A stretch of 64,000 nt of DNA from Liolophura sinensis (taxonomy: Eukaryota; Mollusca; Polyplacophora; Chitonida; Chitonidae), in contig NC_088300.1 in the NCBI RefSeq assembly GCF_032854445.1, positions 77,803,966 through 77,867,965 on the forward strand. Reading direction: 5' to 3'. Each line of letters begins with the position of its first letter. Position 1 is the first letter of the stretch. Under the pieces are notes generated by a model. It ran no database searches, was not told the origin of the DNA, and was given only the letters and a program-made list of their open reading frames with translations. The translations under genes were made by a program, and so were the position numbers. Shown piece after piece: positions 50,103 to 62,070 of the stretch.

Positions 50103-52269
50103 GAATTCACTTTGTTAACAGAACTTATTATGAATCTTAAAACTTGATCAACATATGGTGACGCTACTACAGTGGCGAAAATGAGAAAGTCTGTAACATT
50201 AGAAATTACTTTTCAATCTTTTCAACATATTTTACAATTTGACATCAACAAAAAATTTGCCTGGTTACACAATATTGCACAAGTGTACAGTACGGTGCTG
50301 AAATACAACTATACAACAAATGAATGGTGAGAATAAATGGTTTTCACTGGGAAAAGCAGCTTGCTTCTACATATTCTTTACTATAAAAGTGATTCATAAT
50401 AGAAATTCAAATACATCAACACGACTAACCTGCCAACCTAGCTGTTTGTACTTCTTGTTGGTTTATGTAATACACTGGTCTAGATATGAAATCAAATCCT
50501 ATAGCAAACTGAATTTATAGCAATCATGAGTACATAGAGAACTTACATCAGTTATCAACAGAATGAAAAGAAATTCCATATGTAAGCAAAAAATGTCATG
50601 CGAACAAATTCACCAATGACAACTGAACAAATGAAGACATATATATACAACTGGGACAGGACAGTAGAAGAGAGAAAACTCGTGCATGTATGGTATTGTA
50701 CAAAACATCAGGACAAAAGGGAAAAGGGGTTGCATTTTGACAGACATTATAACCTTGTCAACATTTCTTTTTCATTCTTTTTGAACTAACTTTTTAAACT
50801 TTAGATACACCTGTTTTCATGCTTTATGAATAGTCATTCTTATATTGCAGTGCAAACATTTGCGTAAGCTGTTGTATTATATGTTCTGCAATGTGTAGTG
50901 TACATATGTACTGGTACTACAAGGACAACTATTACAGTTATCAAAATAGATTACTTTGTCTCTCCTGTTAACAAAGCTGAAAGAGCCTCCTTAATGTCTC
51001 CCTTTAACCTCAAAATGTAATCTAAAGATAATTTGCTGTTTAAATCTCAGTACACCTACAAAAGGTCTGCAGGGATCCAAGAAAAAGGAATGGTAGTCTA
51101 GTGGAGCCGTGATAATTGTAGAATAGAAGTGAGGAGGATCCTTGGAGACATGCAGACAGCAAACTGCTAATGTAGCCATATCAGCAGAGGGAAGTTCCAC
51201 CAGCCACACGTGTACACAGCCTTAATACAGAACCCACCCTGCACAGGCGCTGCCTATACAGCCAACAGCAGTTACATTAGCTGACCTCAATATATGCCTG
51301 TGCAAGGTCAAACCGCCAGAGAAAATATCATATTTGCCCAGGTCAGTCTAATATGTCAGCCTGTTTAATTTTATCAAGTCAAGTTTCAGTCTATGCAGGC
51401 ACCATGGCACCAGGCACTGTCTACTACTGTTTGTGTTATCATATCAAAGTAGAAGGCCACATCCGCACAGTTTACTTGTTTAACATCTCAAAAGTTTGGC
51501 TGAAAACATTCCAGCTGTAAATTATTTGCAACCTTCCTCACTGCTTCCAATCCACCAGTACTAAAATTTAAAAATGTCGTAAAATATTACAGCTAAAATC
51601 TTCATGAACAAGTCTATGTGAAAAACTTCTCCAGTAACACAAAAAAATAAGTGTGGCCTAACCTAGTACCATATGGCCTTTGCTCTGGCCTACTTTAACA
51701 AACTTGATAAATTTATTTAATTTATGACCCCTCAACTCCCAGCAAAATAAGTCTGAAGGGTGATAACAGGGGATTTGCAGTGGAGACTGTATTTACTTTT
51801 TTATTTATGGACATGGGTGCCACATTGCCTGCACAAACTTGATATATTCACCTCCAGAACATAAGAGCTCACAAGCTGCAGCATCGGTTTATACAAACGT
51901 TGCATATACATGTGTGAATATAGAGGACTAAATAAATTCTGCCTTTCTGCAAACACCACATCCAAACATGTGTGTGACAAACAGCAGTGGCTACAGACTT
52001 GACCAAACACTGTCATACAGTGAGCAACAGGTGAGGAGATACCACAAAAGGTTATGAGAAAACTCGGGAAATAATTGCCCAGGATATACTACCTAAAAAG
52101 CACAAAGACAACTTCATATAAGCCCAACACAAACACAACCATTCAGGAAAGTCTGCTGAAAGAGGTACGCATGTATAGTACAGGGGGCGCTAAATAGCAA
52201 TGACATGAAATATAATCCTCAGAACGCTACAAAAACCAAAGGCAAATCAATATCAAAAGGCACACTTAC
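50103..52269. other. Unique AT-rich region
   Basis: About 2.2 kb with no array, SINE or supported exon. Confidence 0.45.
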
Positions 52270-52314
52270 ATTGATCTTCAAACCATGGCCATTAAGCCCA
52301 CGATGTAGTGAAAA
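52270..52314 (-). CDS. Candidate minus-strand exon, 45 nt, unrecognised
   Basis: A strong acceptor (TCAACTACTTTTACAG) and a strong donor (AAT before GTAAGTGTG) enclose 45 nt. Only the phase 0 to 0 frame is open: FSLHRGLNGHGLKIN. Phase fits the candidates at 52814-52848 (upstream) and 49561-49597 (downstream). No family recognised. Confidence 0.3.
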
Positions 52315-52813
52315 CTGTAAAAGTAGTTGACCTATACACGAAGCCTCACTCTGAAACTACATGTTTAGATATAAAAAAAACCTTGTAATTCAACAAAATA
52401 AATGAAATCACCATCTCACTATTAAGAGGTCTACATTCTCAAAGCATATTCATCATGCCCATTATGTTCCCTATAGATGTACAGTCATGAAAATTGTGAG
52501 ACCAATTGATAAAAACACTTTTTCTGGGACTAGGTACTGGGCTACTTACTGGCCTAGATACTGGTAAGAACCTAAGACAAAATACCTTGGCAAAAAAAAG
52601 ATATTAAATCATCTGAGAAGTACGTAACATCTCTTCATTTTCAAAATATGTTCATCAAACTCTTTAAATTTCATGAAGATGTAGGAGAAGCTAAAGGTAA
52701 ACATAAATCCTTCCATGTTCCTTCCACAGAACAGTAAAAACTGAACAGCTGGCCGCAACATAAAAGCTGATCCGGACACTTCTGCCAGTTTTCCCCCATT
52801 TAAAATACCTTAC

Positions 52814-52848
52814 CTTGCAAGGTAACATTAAGCCCAAACCGGTGACTG
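52814..52848 (-). CDS. Candidate minus-strand exon, 35 nt, unrecognised
   Basis: A textbook acceptor (TTGATAAATTTTTATCCTCAG), with a tandem CAGCAG that could shift the start by three bases, precedes 35 nt. They end GCAAG before the strong donor GTAAGGTA. The frame with two leading bases reads VTGLGLMLPCK and ends in phase 0, joining 52270-52314. A second frame is also open. The exon shares the ten-base word GGGCTTAATG with the candidate at 52270-52314, possibly by chance. Confidence 0.25.
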
Positions 52849-54243
52849 CTGAGGATAAAAATTTATCAACTTTAACAAATAATCTAGTTCAACTTACTGA
52901 TTAACTAAAAGTAAGAGCCTCTGGGATAAAGCTTGGAGGAAATCCTAAATACTACTGATCCCAATCTAGATACAGTAGCCAGTTCACCTAAAGCCATTAA
53001 ATACATGAACCAAGTAACAACTTTTCCACAAAAGAAAAATAATTATGTTTTTCTATGAAGCGAAGTATATTTTATGACAAACTGCCTGAAGAACACCACA
53101 ATGAATAATTCAAAACATAATGTTAGAGTTACATGTACATGAGCATGCAATTCTCAGCGCCTGTGTCGCCATAAGGAGAATGGCTATAAGGTCCTTTGTG
53201 CTCATCTTATTTCTATTGCCTCTGAGGGCATGGATAGCTTTAACAGGCAACACGTATCCAATAAAATCCAAACAGCAGCTACATGCATGACTTTCTCAAA
53301 GCCCCTAGTTAATTACATCCCGGCTATTGCCGGTGTGGCATACAGAACCTGTAGGCTGTGCGTGTGCAGTGTGTACAAGATACAGGACACAGCAGACTAC
53401 ATTAAACTGACATTTAGATATGTATAAATGGAAAACCATAAATAACACACTTTGTTTCCACACTGTGGAAAGCAAACAAATCACCTGTTGTATGTACATT
53501 CGTGTAAACAACTCGTGCACACACAAATATCTTGATGGCTTTTTTTTTTCTTATAGCCTAGTGAACTATATATATATATATATATGACTTAATACCTGAG
53601 TGAGGGATTGGCAAATGGGTGAGGGCACTGATACCTGCAGGCTATATAACTCTAGTATACGGGAACTGTGATGCCAGCTCTGCCTCACAAGCAAACTCCA
53701 TGTCAAGCCATCTTGAACCAGTTCTTGACAGCAAATTCTTAAATTAAACCTGTTCACAAACTTGCTTCTGCCTTAAGGTCTTCCTTCTATCGTCTTCGTC
53801 TGTGTATATTGTAATACTTGACGCCAAATGGCACATCTGTTTATATTTGGATCAAAATTAACACTATGAAATAGAAAATTCTTGAAAATTTATTGTATTT
53901 CACCAAGTTTAGGACTTTCAACTGCCTTATTTTGCTTGATTCTGGCTGATTCATCAACTATAACCTGATAGGCCACTTAAGTGGGTTGTTTTTCATGAAG
54001 TTAAGATTAATCTCTAACCAGAAAAACTTTAAAAACTTTGAAAGTGCGTTTTTATATAATAAACTTCAGGTGAAAATACAGTATAGGTTGAACACACTAT
54101 AAAATATTTATCATTTGGAAAATAGTTTTAATAAGCTTCCTAATCCAAGTTCACAATAACATGCAACCTTTAGTACTGTTATTACTGTAAAATACTAAAT
54201 CAGCCTAATCAAAAATTGTTTTCTATCCCCATTTTTAGTTTTC
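52849..54243. other. Unique AT-rich region with a short (AT)n
   Basis: A (TA) run of about 20 bp lies at 53566-53585. Otherwise the sequence is unique and no exon is supported. Confidence 0.5.
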
Positions 54244-56150
54244 AGCACACTGTACATGTAGTCAATGATTTACTTCTACAACACACTGTACATGTAATCA
54301 ATGATTTGCTTCTACAACACACTGTACATGTAGTCAACGATTTATTTCTACAACACACTGTACATGTAGTCAATAATTTACTTCTACAACACACTGTACA
54401 TGTAGTCAATAATTTACTTCTACAACACACTGTACATGTAGTTAATGATTTACTTCTACAACACACTGTACATGTAGTCAATGATTTACTTCCACAACAC
54501 ACTGTACATGTAGTCAATAATTTACTTCTACAACACACTGTACATGTAGTCAAGGATTTACTTCTACAACACACTGTATATGTAGTCAATGATTTACTTC
54601 TACAACACACTGTACATGTGGTTAATGACTTGCTTCTACAACACACTGTATATGTAGTAAATGATTTACTTCTACAACACATTGTATATATAGTCAACAA
54701 TTTACATCTACAACACACTGTACATGTAGTCAATAATTTACTGCTACAACACACTGTACATGTAGTCAATGATTTACTTCTACAACACACTGTACATGTA
54801 GTCAATGATTTACTTCTACAACACATTGTATATGTAGTCAAGGATTTACTTCTACAACACACTGTACATGTAGTCAAGGATTTACTTCTACAACACACTG
54901 TACATGTAGTCAAGGATTTATTCTACAACACACTGTACATGTAGTCAAGGATTTACTTCTACAACACACTGTACATGTGGTTAATGATTTACTTCTACAA
55001 CACACTGTACATGTAGTCAAGGATTTACTTCTACAACACACTGTACATGTAGTCAATGATTTACTTCTACAACACACTGTACATGTAGTCAATGATTTAC
55101 TTCTACAACACACTGTACATGTAGTCAATGATTTACTTCTACAACACACTGTATATGTAGTCAATGATTTACTTCTACAGCACACTGTACATGTAGTCAA
55201 TAATTTACTTCTACAACACACTGTACATGTGGTTAATGATTTACTTCTACAACACACTGTACATGTAGTCAAGGATTTACTTCTACAACACACTGTACAT
55301 GTAGTCAATAATTTACTTCTACAACACACTGTACATGTGGTTAATGATTTACTTCTACAACACACTGTACATGTAGTCAAGGATTTACTTCTACAACACA
55401 CTGTACATGTAGTCAATGATTTGCTTCTACAACACACTGTACATGTAGTCAAGGATTTACTTCTACAACACACTGTACATGTAGTCAATGATTTACTTCT
55501 ACAACACACTGTACATGTAGTCAATGATTTACTTCTACAGCACACTGTACATGTAGTCAATGATTTACTTCTACAACACACTGTACATGTAGTCAATGAT
55601 TTACTTCTACAGCACACTGTACATGTAGTCAATAATTTACTTCTACAACACACTGTACATGTGGTTAATGATTTACTTCTACAACACACTGTACATGTAG
55701 TCAATGATTTACTTCTACAACACACTGTACATGTAGTCAAGGATTTACTTCTACAACACACTGTATATATAGTCAAGGATTTACTTCTACAACACACTGT
55801 ACATGTAGTCAATGATTTATTTCTACAACACACTGTACATGTAGTCAATGATTTACTTCTACAGCACACTGTACATGTAGTCAATGATTTACTTCTACAA
55901 CACACTGTATATGTAGTCAATGATTTACTTCTACAGCACACTGTACATGTAGTCAATGATTTACTTCTACAACACACTGTACATGTAGTCAATGATTTAC
56001 TTCTACAGCACACTGTATATATAGTCAAGGATTTACTTCTACAACACACTGTACATGTAGTCAAGGATTTACTCCTACAACACACTGTACATGTAGTCAA
56101 GGATTTACTTCTACAACACACTGTACATGTAGTCAAGGATTTACTTCTAC
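54244..56150. repeat. 36-bp minisatellite, 53 copies, palindrome in every unit
   Basis: This is the largest array: 53 units of 36 bp with core CAACACACTGTACATGTAGT and CAATGATTTACTTCTA. Each unit holds the palindrome TACATGTA. Variants are GTCAAGG, GTCAATA, GTGGTTAATG and CTACAGCACACTG. Short blocks recur: the order NDLL/KDLL/NNLL with GTGGTTAATG appears around 55190-55350. One unit near 54921 lacks a base, shifting the frame. Open frames up to 440 codons on both strands are artefacts of the period. Confidence 0.98.
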
Positions 56151-58039
56151 TTCTTTTATCACTCAGCCATGCAAATTCTATCAAGAGGCTACCAACTTTA
56201 AAATAATTTGCTTCTTGGGTTTTTTTTTTCAATAATGCAAGTTTACTTCATTTACCAGTTAGTGAGAGTTGCCATAATTTGTCAATTCATCAAAACATTT
56301 AAAGCAACTTGAAGGAAAAGAGAAGACTTCAAAGAGGGAGAGATTTAACAGGGCTTTCTGTAGGGGTGCCTAAGACTGATACAATGATATGCAAACGCCA
56401 TGCAATCTGATTACTGGAGTGTGACTGGCTTGGATAGACCTTCCTAAGTGTAAGCCTTAATCAATAGGTATATTACTCATAATTACTATCTGCCACTGTT
56501 ATCCCCTATATCAGACAGTTAGCAGTCTTAAATCCTCACCCAGACAGCCAGCCTTTTCGATCCCCTGGGTGCAGAGAAAATGTGGGAGCTGCATGGGGCA
56601 GCATTCTGGGCCTCATTGTATTTCAGTCTAATAACCTCAGTAAGGGCAGCAACATGAACAGTCTGGCAACCACCCAAATATGCAAGAGGCAAGAACCTCA
56701 GTCCAAGTCCACAAGCTGGCTGGCTGGCGGAATAAGGAGGCAACATTCTCTGTTCCATTCACAAAATACTCTATCCACCATGATCAATTTTCTCACCGAT
56801 ACAACATTTGGAAAACAAACTTTAGGGGCAGACAACATGTTTGTATATTCTACAGGTGTCTAGGCTACTTCTAAGTGGCGGGAGCGTATGGCTGTGTGCG
56901 CCAGGGTAGGACACATGCTACAGCTCAGCAGAACAGAGTATGTCTACCAGCCTCCCCTTCTCTGGCAGCACATCTGGCAATGATCACCATTACAAGACAT
57001 TCAGAGGGAAATGGAGGGAACTCTGTTACATGATTTCCAGCCATTATTTTTCAAGTAGTTTGTGAACAGGGGTTAAATAGCTGGGTTTCCTGCTCCTGTA
57101 GTCAGAGGCTGCTGCTTCTCTTCAATCAAAGCCATTGATAGCGGCCTAAAAAGCCAAGTTTGATATCAACATTAGCAAATACACTCTACCCACTGAGCCA
57201 ATACACAAACTAAGGTTTTTGTCAACTGTCTAAATATGCTCTCTATAATATAGACTTGGTGCAAACTATCAACAGTCAGCACAGTTGACACAGCTGAATG
57301 GAATCAAGTACAATATGCAACAAGCATATATACATTGCATATACACATCAACTTTTATAATTACACAAATATCTGTAATTCGGACACTGAATAAATGTCT
57401 TATCAACATTATTTATCCATCATCAGGGAAGTGAAGCAATTTCAGAATAACACATCATTAGGACTAACATAGACATCATGCTACACAGGAAAGCCAGATC
57501 CCATTAAGTCAGTATCATGAAATGTTTTCACAGGAAAACATACAGATTCTTACGCACCCTCCTCCCCAAAAGATATCTATATATGTACATTATAAAATAA
57601 ATACATCAATAAATAAATGAAGAAAACGCAGAAAATAAGTTTAAAGGGTCATGGATATGAAATCAATTTTCCACCAAATATTGACAAAACTGTTGTCAAT
57701 TTTGGTAAACAGATAAGAACAGGTGAGATTACCTGAGACATGTACAGTGACCATGATGAGGTGAGATACTGACAAGGTGTGTCCAGGTAAGACCAGTAAT
57801 CAACCAGAAGAGGGAAGAGAAGGGTCACACTGCCAGGCTGTATATCCTATCAACGCACAACTCTACTGCACTGTGCTCCACTTACTCCAATCTGACCAAG
57901 TTTTGTGAGGGGAGGCTCAGTGGGATGTTCCTGGCTAAAAACAACAACAGTGCCTAATACTAACTGTTAGCCTGGCCCTGGGAGCAAGGAATCAGTGACA
58001 GAGGGGGAGAAGTAAGCGGTCTGTTAGGTGTTGACTCAC
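56151..58039. other. Unique region
   Basis: Non-repetitive. It holds a 25-nt stretch (56540-56564) with a strong minus-strand acceptor (ACATTTTCTCTGCACCCAG) and a GTGAGG donor, open in all three frames. There is also a GC-balanced block at 57000-57150 and an AAATAAATACATCAATAAAT stretch near 57597 that may be a SINE tail remnant. Confidence 0.4.
57000..57150. promoter_or_regulatory. Possible conserved non-coding element
   Basis: Balanced, repeat-free sequence containing ATCAAAG (TCF/LEF-like) at 57125, ATTGATAG and AAGTAGTTTGTG. The functional role is inferred from texture only. Confidence 0.15.
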
Positions 58040-58118
58040 CCACACCAGACAGCTTCAGTACAACCTCAGTACAGCCATGCAGCCAGCCCAATTGTTCTAC
58101 ACAGCTCCACACTGCCAG
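58040..58118 (-). CDS. Candidate minus-strand exon, 79 nt, unrecognised
   Basis: A long pyrimidine-rich acceptor (TTTCTTTTTGAATTTCCTTG, then GTTAAG) precedes 26 open codons plus one base, ending GTGTGG before GTGAGTCAA. The phase is 0 to 1. The peptide reads LAVWSCVEQLGWLHGC, then TEVVLKLSGV. The upstream frame is closed by a stop within the intron, as expected. Phase fits the candidate at 52814-52848, which needs one base. I recognise no domain. It is the longest of the upstream candidates and therefore the most useful for a search. Confidence 0.35.
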
Positions 58119-60547
58119 CTTAACCAAGGAAATTCAAAAAGAAACAGCCAGTGAGAACCAGATGAAGTTTCAAATGTCGGCTAGGTTTTGTGAGGCTTAT
58201 AGCCACATTCCTGTGTTCTTTGGACTCTTAAAAGGGAAAGGGGGGTAAGAAACAGAGCCGTTATGTGGGGGTTAGAGTGTAGGGAGAATGAACAAGGGCA
58301 GGTTTTTCTTGAGAATCACTGAAGATGGTGGGGTTGTCCAGGGGTAACCTGTAGACTTTGTACTCGGCCCACGCTATACCCCTGCTAATCAACCAGGCTA
58401 ATCTGGTCAGGATAAAACCTCTTTGTTAAGATGGGTCATCTGACACTGTAATATACACCCTAAACTCCTCACCTCTTCACTCCAAAAAATGTACAGAATC
58501 TGCAGGCAGACTGACTTGTCAGCTCAGAATTAATGTGTTTATTTCTATTCACTCTAAGCTAGGAATTCTGTAGAGTAGAACAATGGGAGGACTGATTTAT
58601 TGTACAGCAGTAAATAAACTATGTAAGGTCTCCTTAGAGTTGTCTCATTTCTTTTTTCTGTTTGCATGGTCTCTATTTTATGGAACAGAGAATTGAAATA
58701 AAATATAGGCTGATATACGGCAGTACTAGTTAGCCAATGACTGTGTAGCTTGGCATAGTGGTATCAAATAAGGAGGATATAACCCAGCAGCTGTCACAGA
58801 AGGTTCTGCTGTGGTCTATGTGCCAGAGTCTACCCCCAGATTCTTATGTTAAAATACAACCAAGCTAGTGCTTGTAAAGGCGGGAGATATCAAGCCATTC
58901 AGCACAGCTACCAACCTGTTGTACAGACCTGGAGCTTTCAGGAAAGTTGTTCAACCATACACCACCATTATTTACTTCTCGAGGACCTTAGAGAGCTCAC
59001 TGTGTCACAAGTATAACGCCAAATAAACACAGTATGAAAATTGCTTACAATACCGTGATGAATTAAACTGGTTATATCAGAGCTAGTTCTCATTCAGCCA
59101 GAAACCACTTACATGTATACATAATATACAAAGGTAGGCGTCTTGTACATTTACCTTCTTAATTTGATTAAATTCAGACTCTGGCTAAGGATTAATCGCA
59201 GAGCTTTTCTGGACATTTAATGTCTACCAAGTCTAATGTCTTGAGATGCTATTCCTCCTGAACCAAGGCCAGTAGTGCCTGAGTAAGTGTTAAGGGTGCA
59301 GATAATCATGGTGTGTGTGTGTTAACAGAACAAGGTGGTCCTTGTACAGGGGCGCTAGCTGGTGGCACTGTCAATAGATTGCCTGGTGTACTCTACAATT
59401 TTCTGGGGGTAATTTCCCCCCACCTGACATGGGCCCAAGCCCAAGATTTATGAGGCGAGACCCTTACCTAGAATAAGCTTAGTTATGTGAAAAGTGTGAA
59501 CACAGTTACTGATTACAACCCACCGACTTCCACTTAGTCCACCTTCATGCACACAAGGGTCTGCCAGTGTGGCTTTGGACCAGTGCACGTGCTCACTGCT
59601 TGGTGACTGATATGTAACGAATGCTTACAACAACACAACACATTCTGTATCTATATCTATACTCTATGTGGAACAAGACATTACACCATGGTTTAACTGT
59701 TATGCCTACTTGCACTAATAATTTATATGTAGCCAGAGTGTTTTTTTTTTTACATTTTAAGATCATGCCTTATCTTTTTACGATGACATCCTGCTACTTC
59801 CAACCATGTATTTTATCAACATTAATTGCTATACTTTTTTTAAAATTGTGATTCTTGCTGGTGAAGTCAAAAGTTCCATTAATCTCTAGCATTATTATGT
59901 CATCTGCATAATATTATAAGGTCACAATGACAGTGAAAATGAAATGTTATGACGCATGAGCAAATCTGTCTGAACCTCAGAACAAAACCAAGCTGACAGC
60001 TTCACAGAGGTGAACAAAACAACAATTAAATTCTTTTCTTTTCTTATCAACATGCTCATTGGGTTCCTTTTGTTAAAATACTACAGCTGGTAAATGAGAC
60101 ATTAACATAGTCAACAGAACCTCGTCCCTGATCCACAAGGAAGCTTTCGTTTGAACACCTGCTAATACAACCTCTACGCTTAAAACCTTAAAAAATTGAC
60201 ACAACTATCAAATTAACAGTTAAATCTATCTCAAAAGTGAGAGGCTGGCCACCACTACTTTGCGACAGTTTGGTAAAGATAAAACGTCAATCAAGAAAAC
60301 ATTATACCATTAAATCAGCCTAAGATCAATCTGACACCACCTAACAGAATTACCATTCCATTGGCTAGTAGCTGGTATCAGCAAATGAGTAATAAGCCCT
60401 GTACTAGATCAATATAATGAGGGAGTGACTTTATGCCGACATTTATATTCTACATGATATATACAGATATGGTACATAAATGTGCACTGAACCTCAGTAT
60501 GTGAAAATGCTACATCTGAAATACTGACATGAATGTGTAGAACCCGA
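58119..60547. other. Unique region
   Basis: About 2.4 kb without arrays or SINE copies. A short GT run lies near 59311-59321. Nothing else is recognised. Confidence 0.45.
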
Positions 60548-60680
60548 TTTATTTATTTTACTCGTGTTTTACAATGCACTTCAGAATGTATCACTTATAT
60601 GAGGGCAGTCAGCTGAACAGGGGAAACCACAATCAGCCCTAGGTTGTTGACAGACCTTCCCAATTACGGCCATAGAGCAG
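60548..60680 (-). mobile_element. Degraded SINE copy lacking the head
   Basis: TTTATTTATTTTACTCGTGT, TTTACAATGCACTTCAGAAT, then AACAGGGGAAACCACAATCA and GACAGACCTTCCCAATTACG keep the family order. It ends near GGCCATAGAGCAG. Confidence 0.8.
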
Positions 60681-61420
60681 AACCAAAATGGATAGAAAGT
60701 AGTTCAAACAGCTTACATTAAAATGAAAAAAAAAAAAAATGGTCAAACTTCTTCAATGTATGGAACTGTTTTAAACACAGCTTAAGGTTCAAAGGGCAGA
60801 TTCACAGTAATATTCTTCTAGGCTCCTCCAGAAATAGCAAAGGGAAACCACAAAATATGCCGCTATCCTGGATGTGCCTATGATGTAAACGCTTTCCCAG
60901 TTCATGTCTACTCGACCTTGAGAGTCAGGAAACCATCATATCCCCGGCTACACAATGTTAACTGTTACAGGCAGGATACTGCTCCCACCACAGTCGGGGC
61001 ATTTTTAACTCCTACTCAGGACGAAAGCAACCACTTTCAGAAAAGAGGAAGTTAGAGGGCTCTTGAGATGGATGAGGCTGAATGTGTACCTTGAGCTCAT
61101 TGCACAAGAATCTCTTCCTTCATTCTCACTGTACACAAATATACATATACATAGTACAGAAAGATTGCAACTGCTCCCCAGATGATCACAGACTGTTTCA
61201 CCAATGCCTACAGAGATCACTCCTTAAATGATCATCACAAATGTCATTGTAAAAATAACATGCTTCAATGATCATCAGAGATACCAACATCACTGCATTG
61301 CTTATGGTCACAGATGTCAAAATCTCACTGATTCATCAAACCCTAATTCATTTTTTCCACATTTAAAAGTAACTCTGAGCACAATTACAAATACATCTAT
61401 ACGGTTCAACCATGGAAGCA
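60681..61420. other. Unique region
   Basis: Unique. It begins with an A-run (60727-60739). A short echo (GATCATCACAAATGTCATTG near 61231, GATCATCAGAGATACCAAC near 61270) is the only internal structure. Confidence 0.4.
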
Positions 61421-62070
61421 AAACTATGCAGGTAAGGTTGACCAGCCTCCAGCCTCCAGTTCAAGATTGGCTGGATTGGCCAGCTAAACCATGCAGGTAA
61501 GGTTGACCAGCCTCCAGCCTCCAGTTCAAGATTGGCTGGATTGGCCAGCTAAACCATGCAGGTAAGGTTGACCAGCTTCCAGCCTCCAGTTCAAGATTGG
61601 CTGGATTGGCCAGCTAAACCATGCAGGTAAGGTTGACCAGCCTCCAGCCTCCAGTTCAAGATTGGCTGGATTGGCCAGCTAAACCATGCAGGTAAGGTTG
61701 ACCAGCCTCCAGCCTCCAGTTCAAGATTGGCTGGATTGGCCAGCTAAACCATGCAGGTAAGGTTGACCAGCTTCCAGCCTCCAGTTCAAGATTGGCTGGA
61801 TTGGCCAGCTAAACCATGCAGGTAAGGTTGACCAGCCTCCAGCCTCCAGTTCAAGATTGGCTGGATTGGCCAGCTAAACCATGCAGGTAAGGTTGACCAG
61901 CCTCCAGCCTCCAGTTCAAGATTGGCTGGATTGGCCAGCTAAACCATGCAGGTAAGGTTGACCAGCCTCCAGCCTCCAGTTCAAGATTGGCTGGATTGGC
62001 CAGCTAAACCATGCAGGTAAGGTTGACCAGCCTCCAGCCTCCAGTTCAAGATTGGCTGGATTGGCCAGCT
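61421..62070. repeat. 65-bp minisatellite, ten nearly identical copies
   Basis: Exactly 10 x 65 bp. Unit words are AAACCATGCAGGTAAGGTTG, ACCAGCCTCCAGCCTCCAGT and TCAAGATTGGCTGGATTGGC. The copies are almost identical; a CAGCTTCC variant marks the third and sixth units (61574, 61769), 195 bp apart, so a three-unit block was copied. Each unit contains CAGGTAAGG (a + strand donor-like site) and the inverted pair GCTGG..CCAGC around ATTGG. It is the most homogeneous, and so probably youngest, array here. Confidence 0.98.

Noticed and set aside
54216-56232. Cys-rich 440-codon frame and Leu/Val-rich 409-codon frame
   Set aside because: Both are read-throughs of the 36-bp array on opposite strands. 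A single-base deletion near 54921 breaks both frames.
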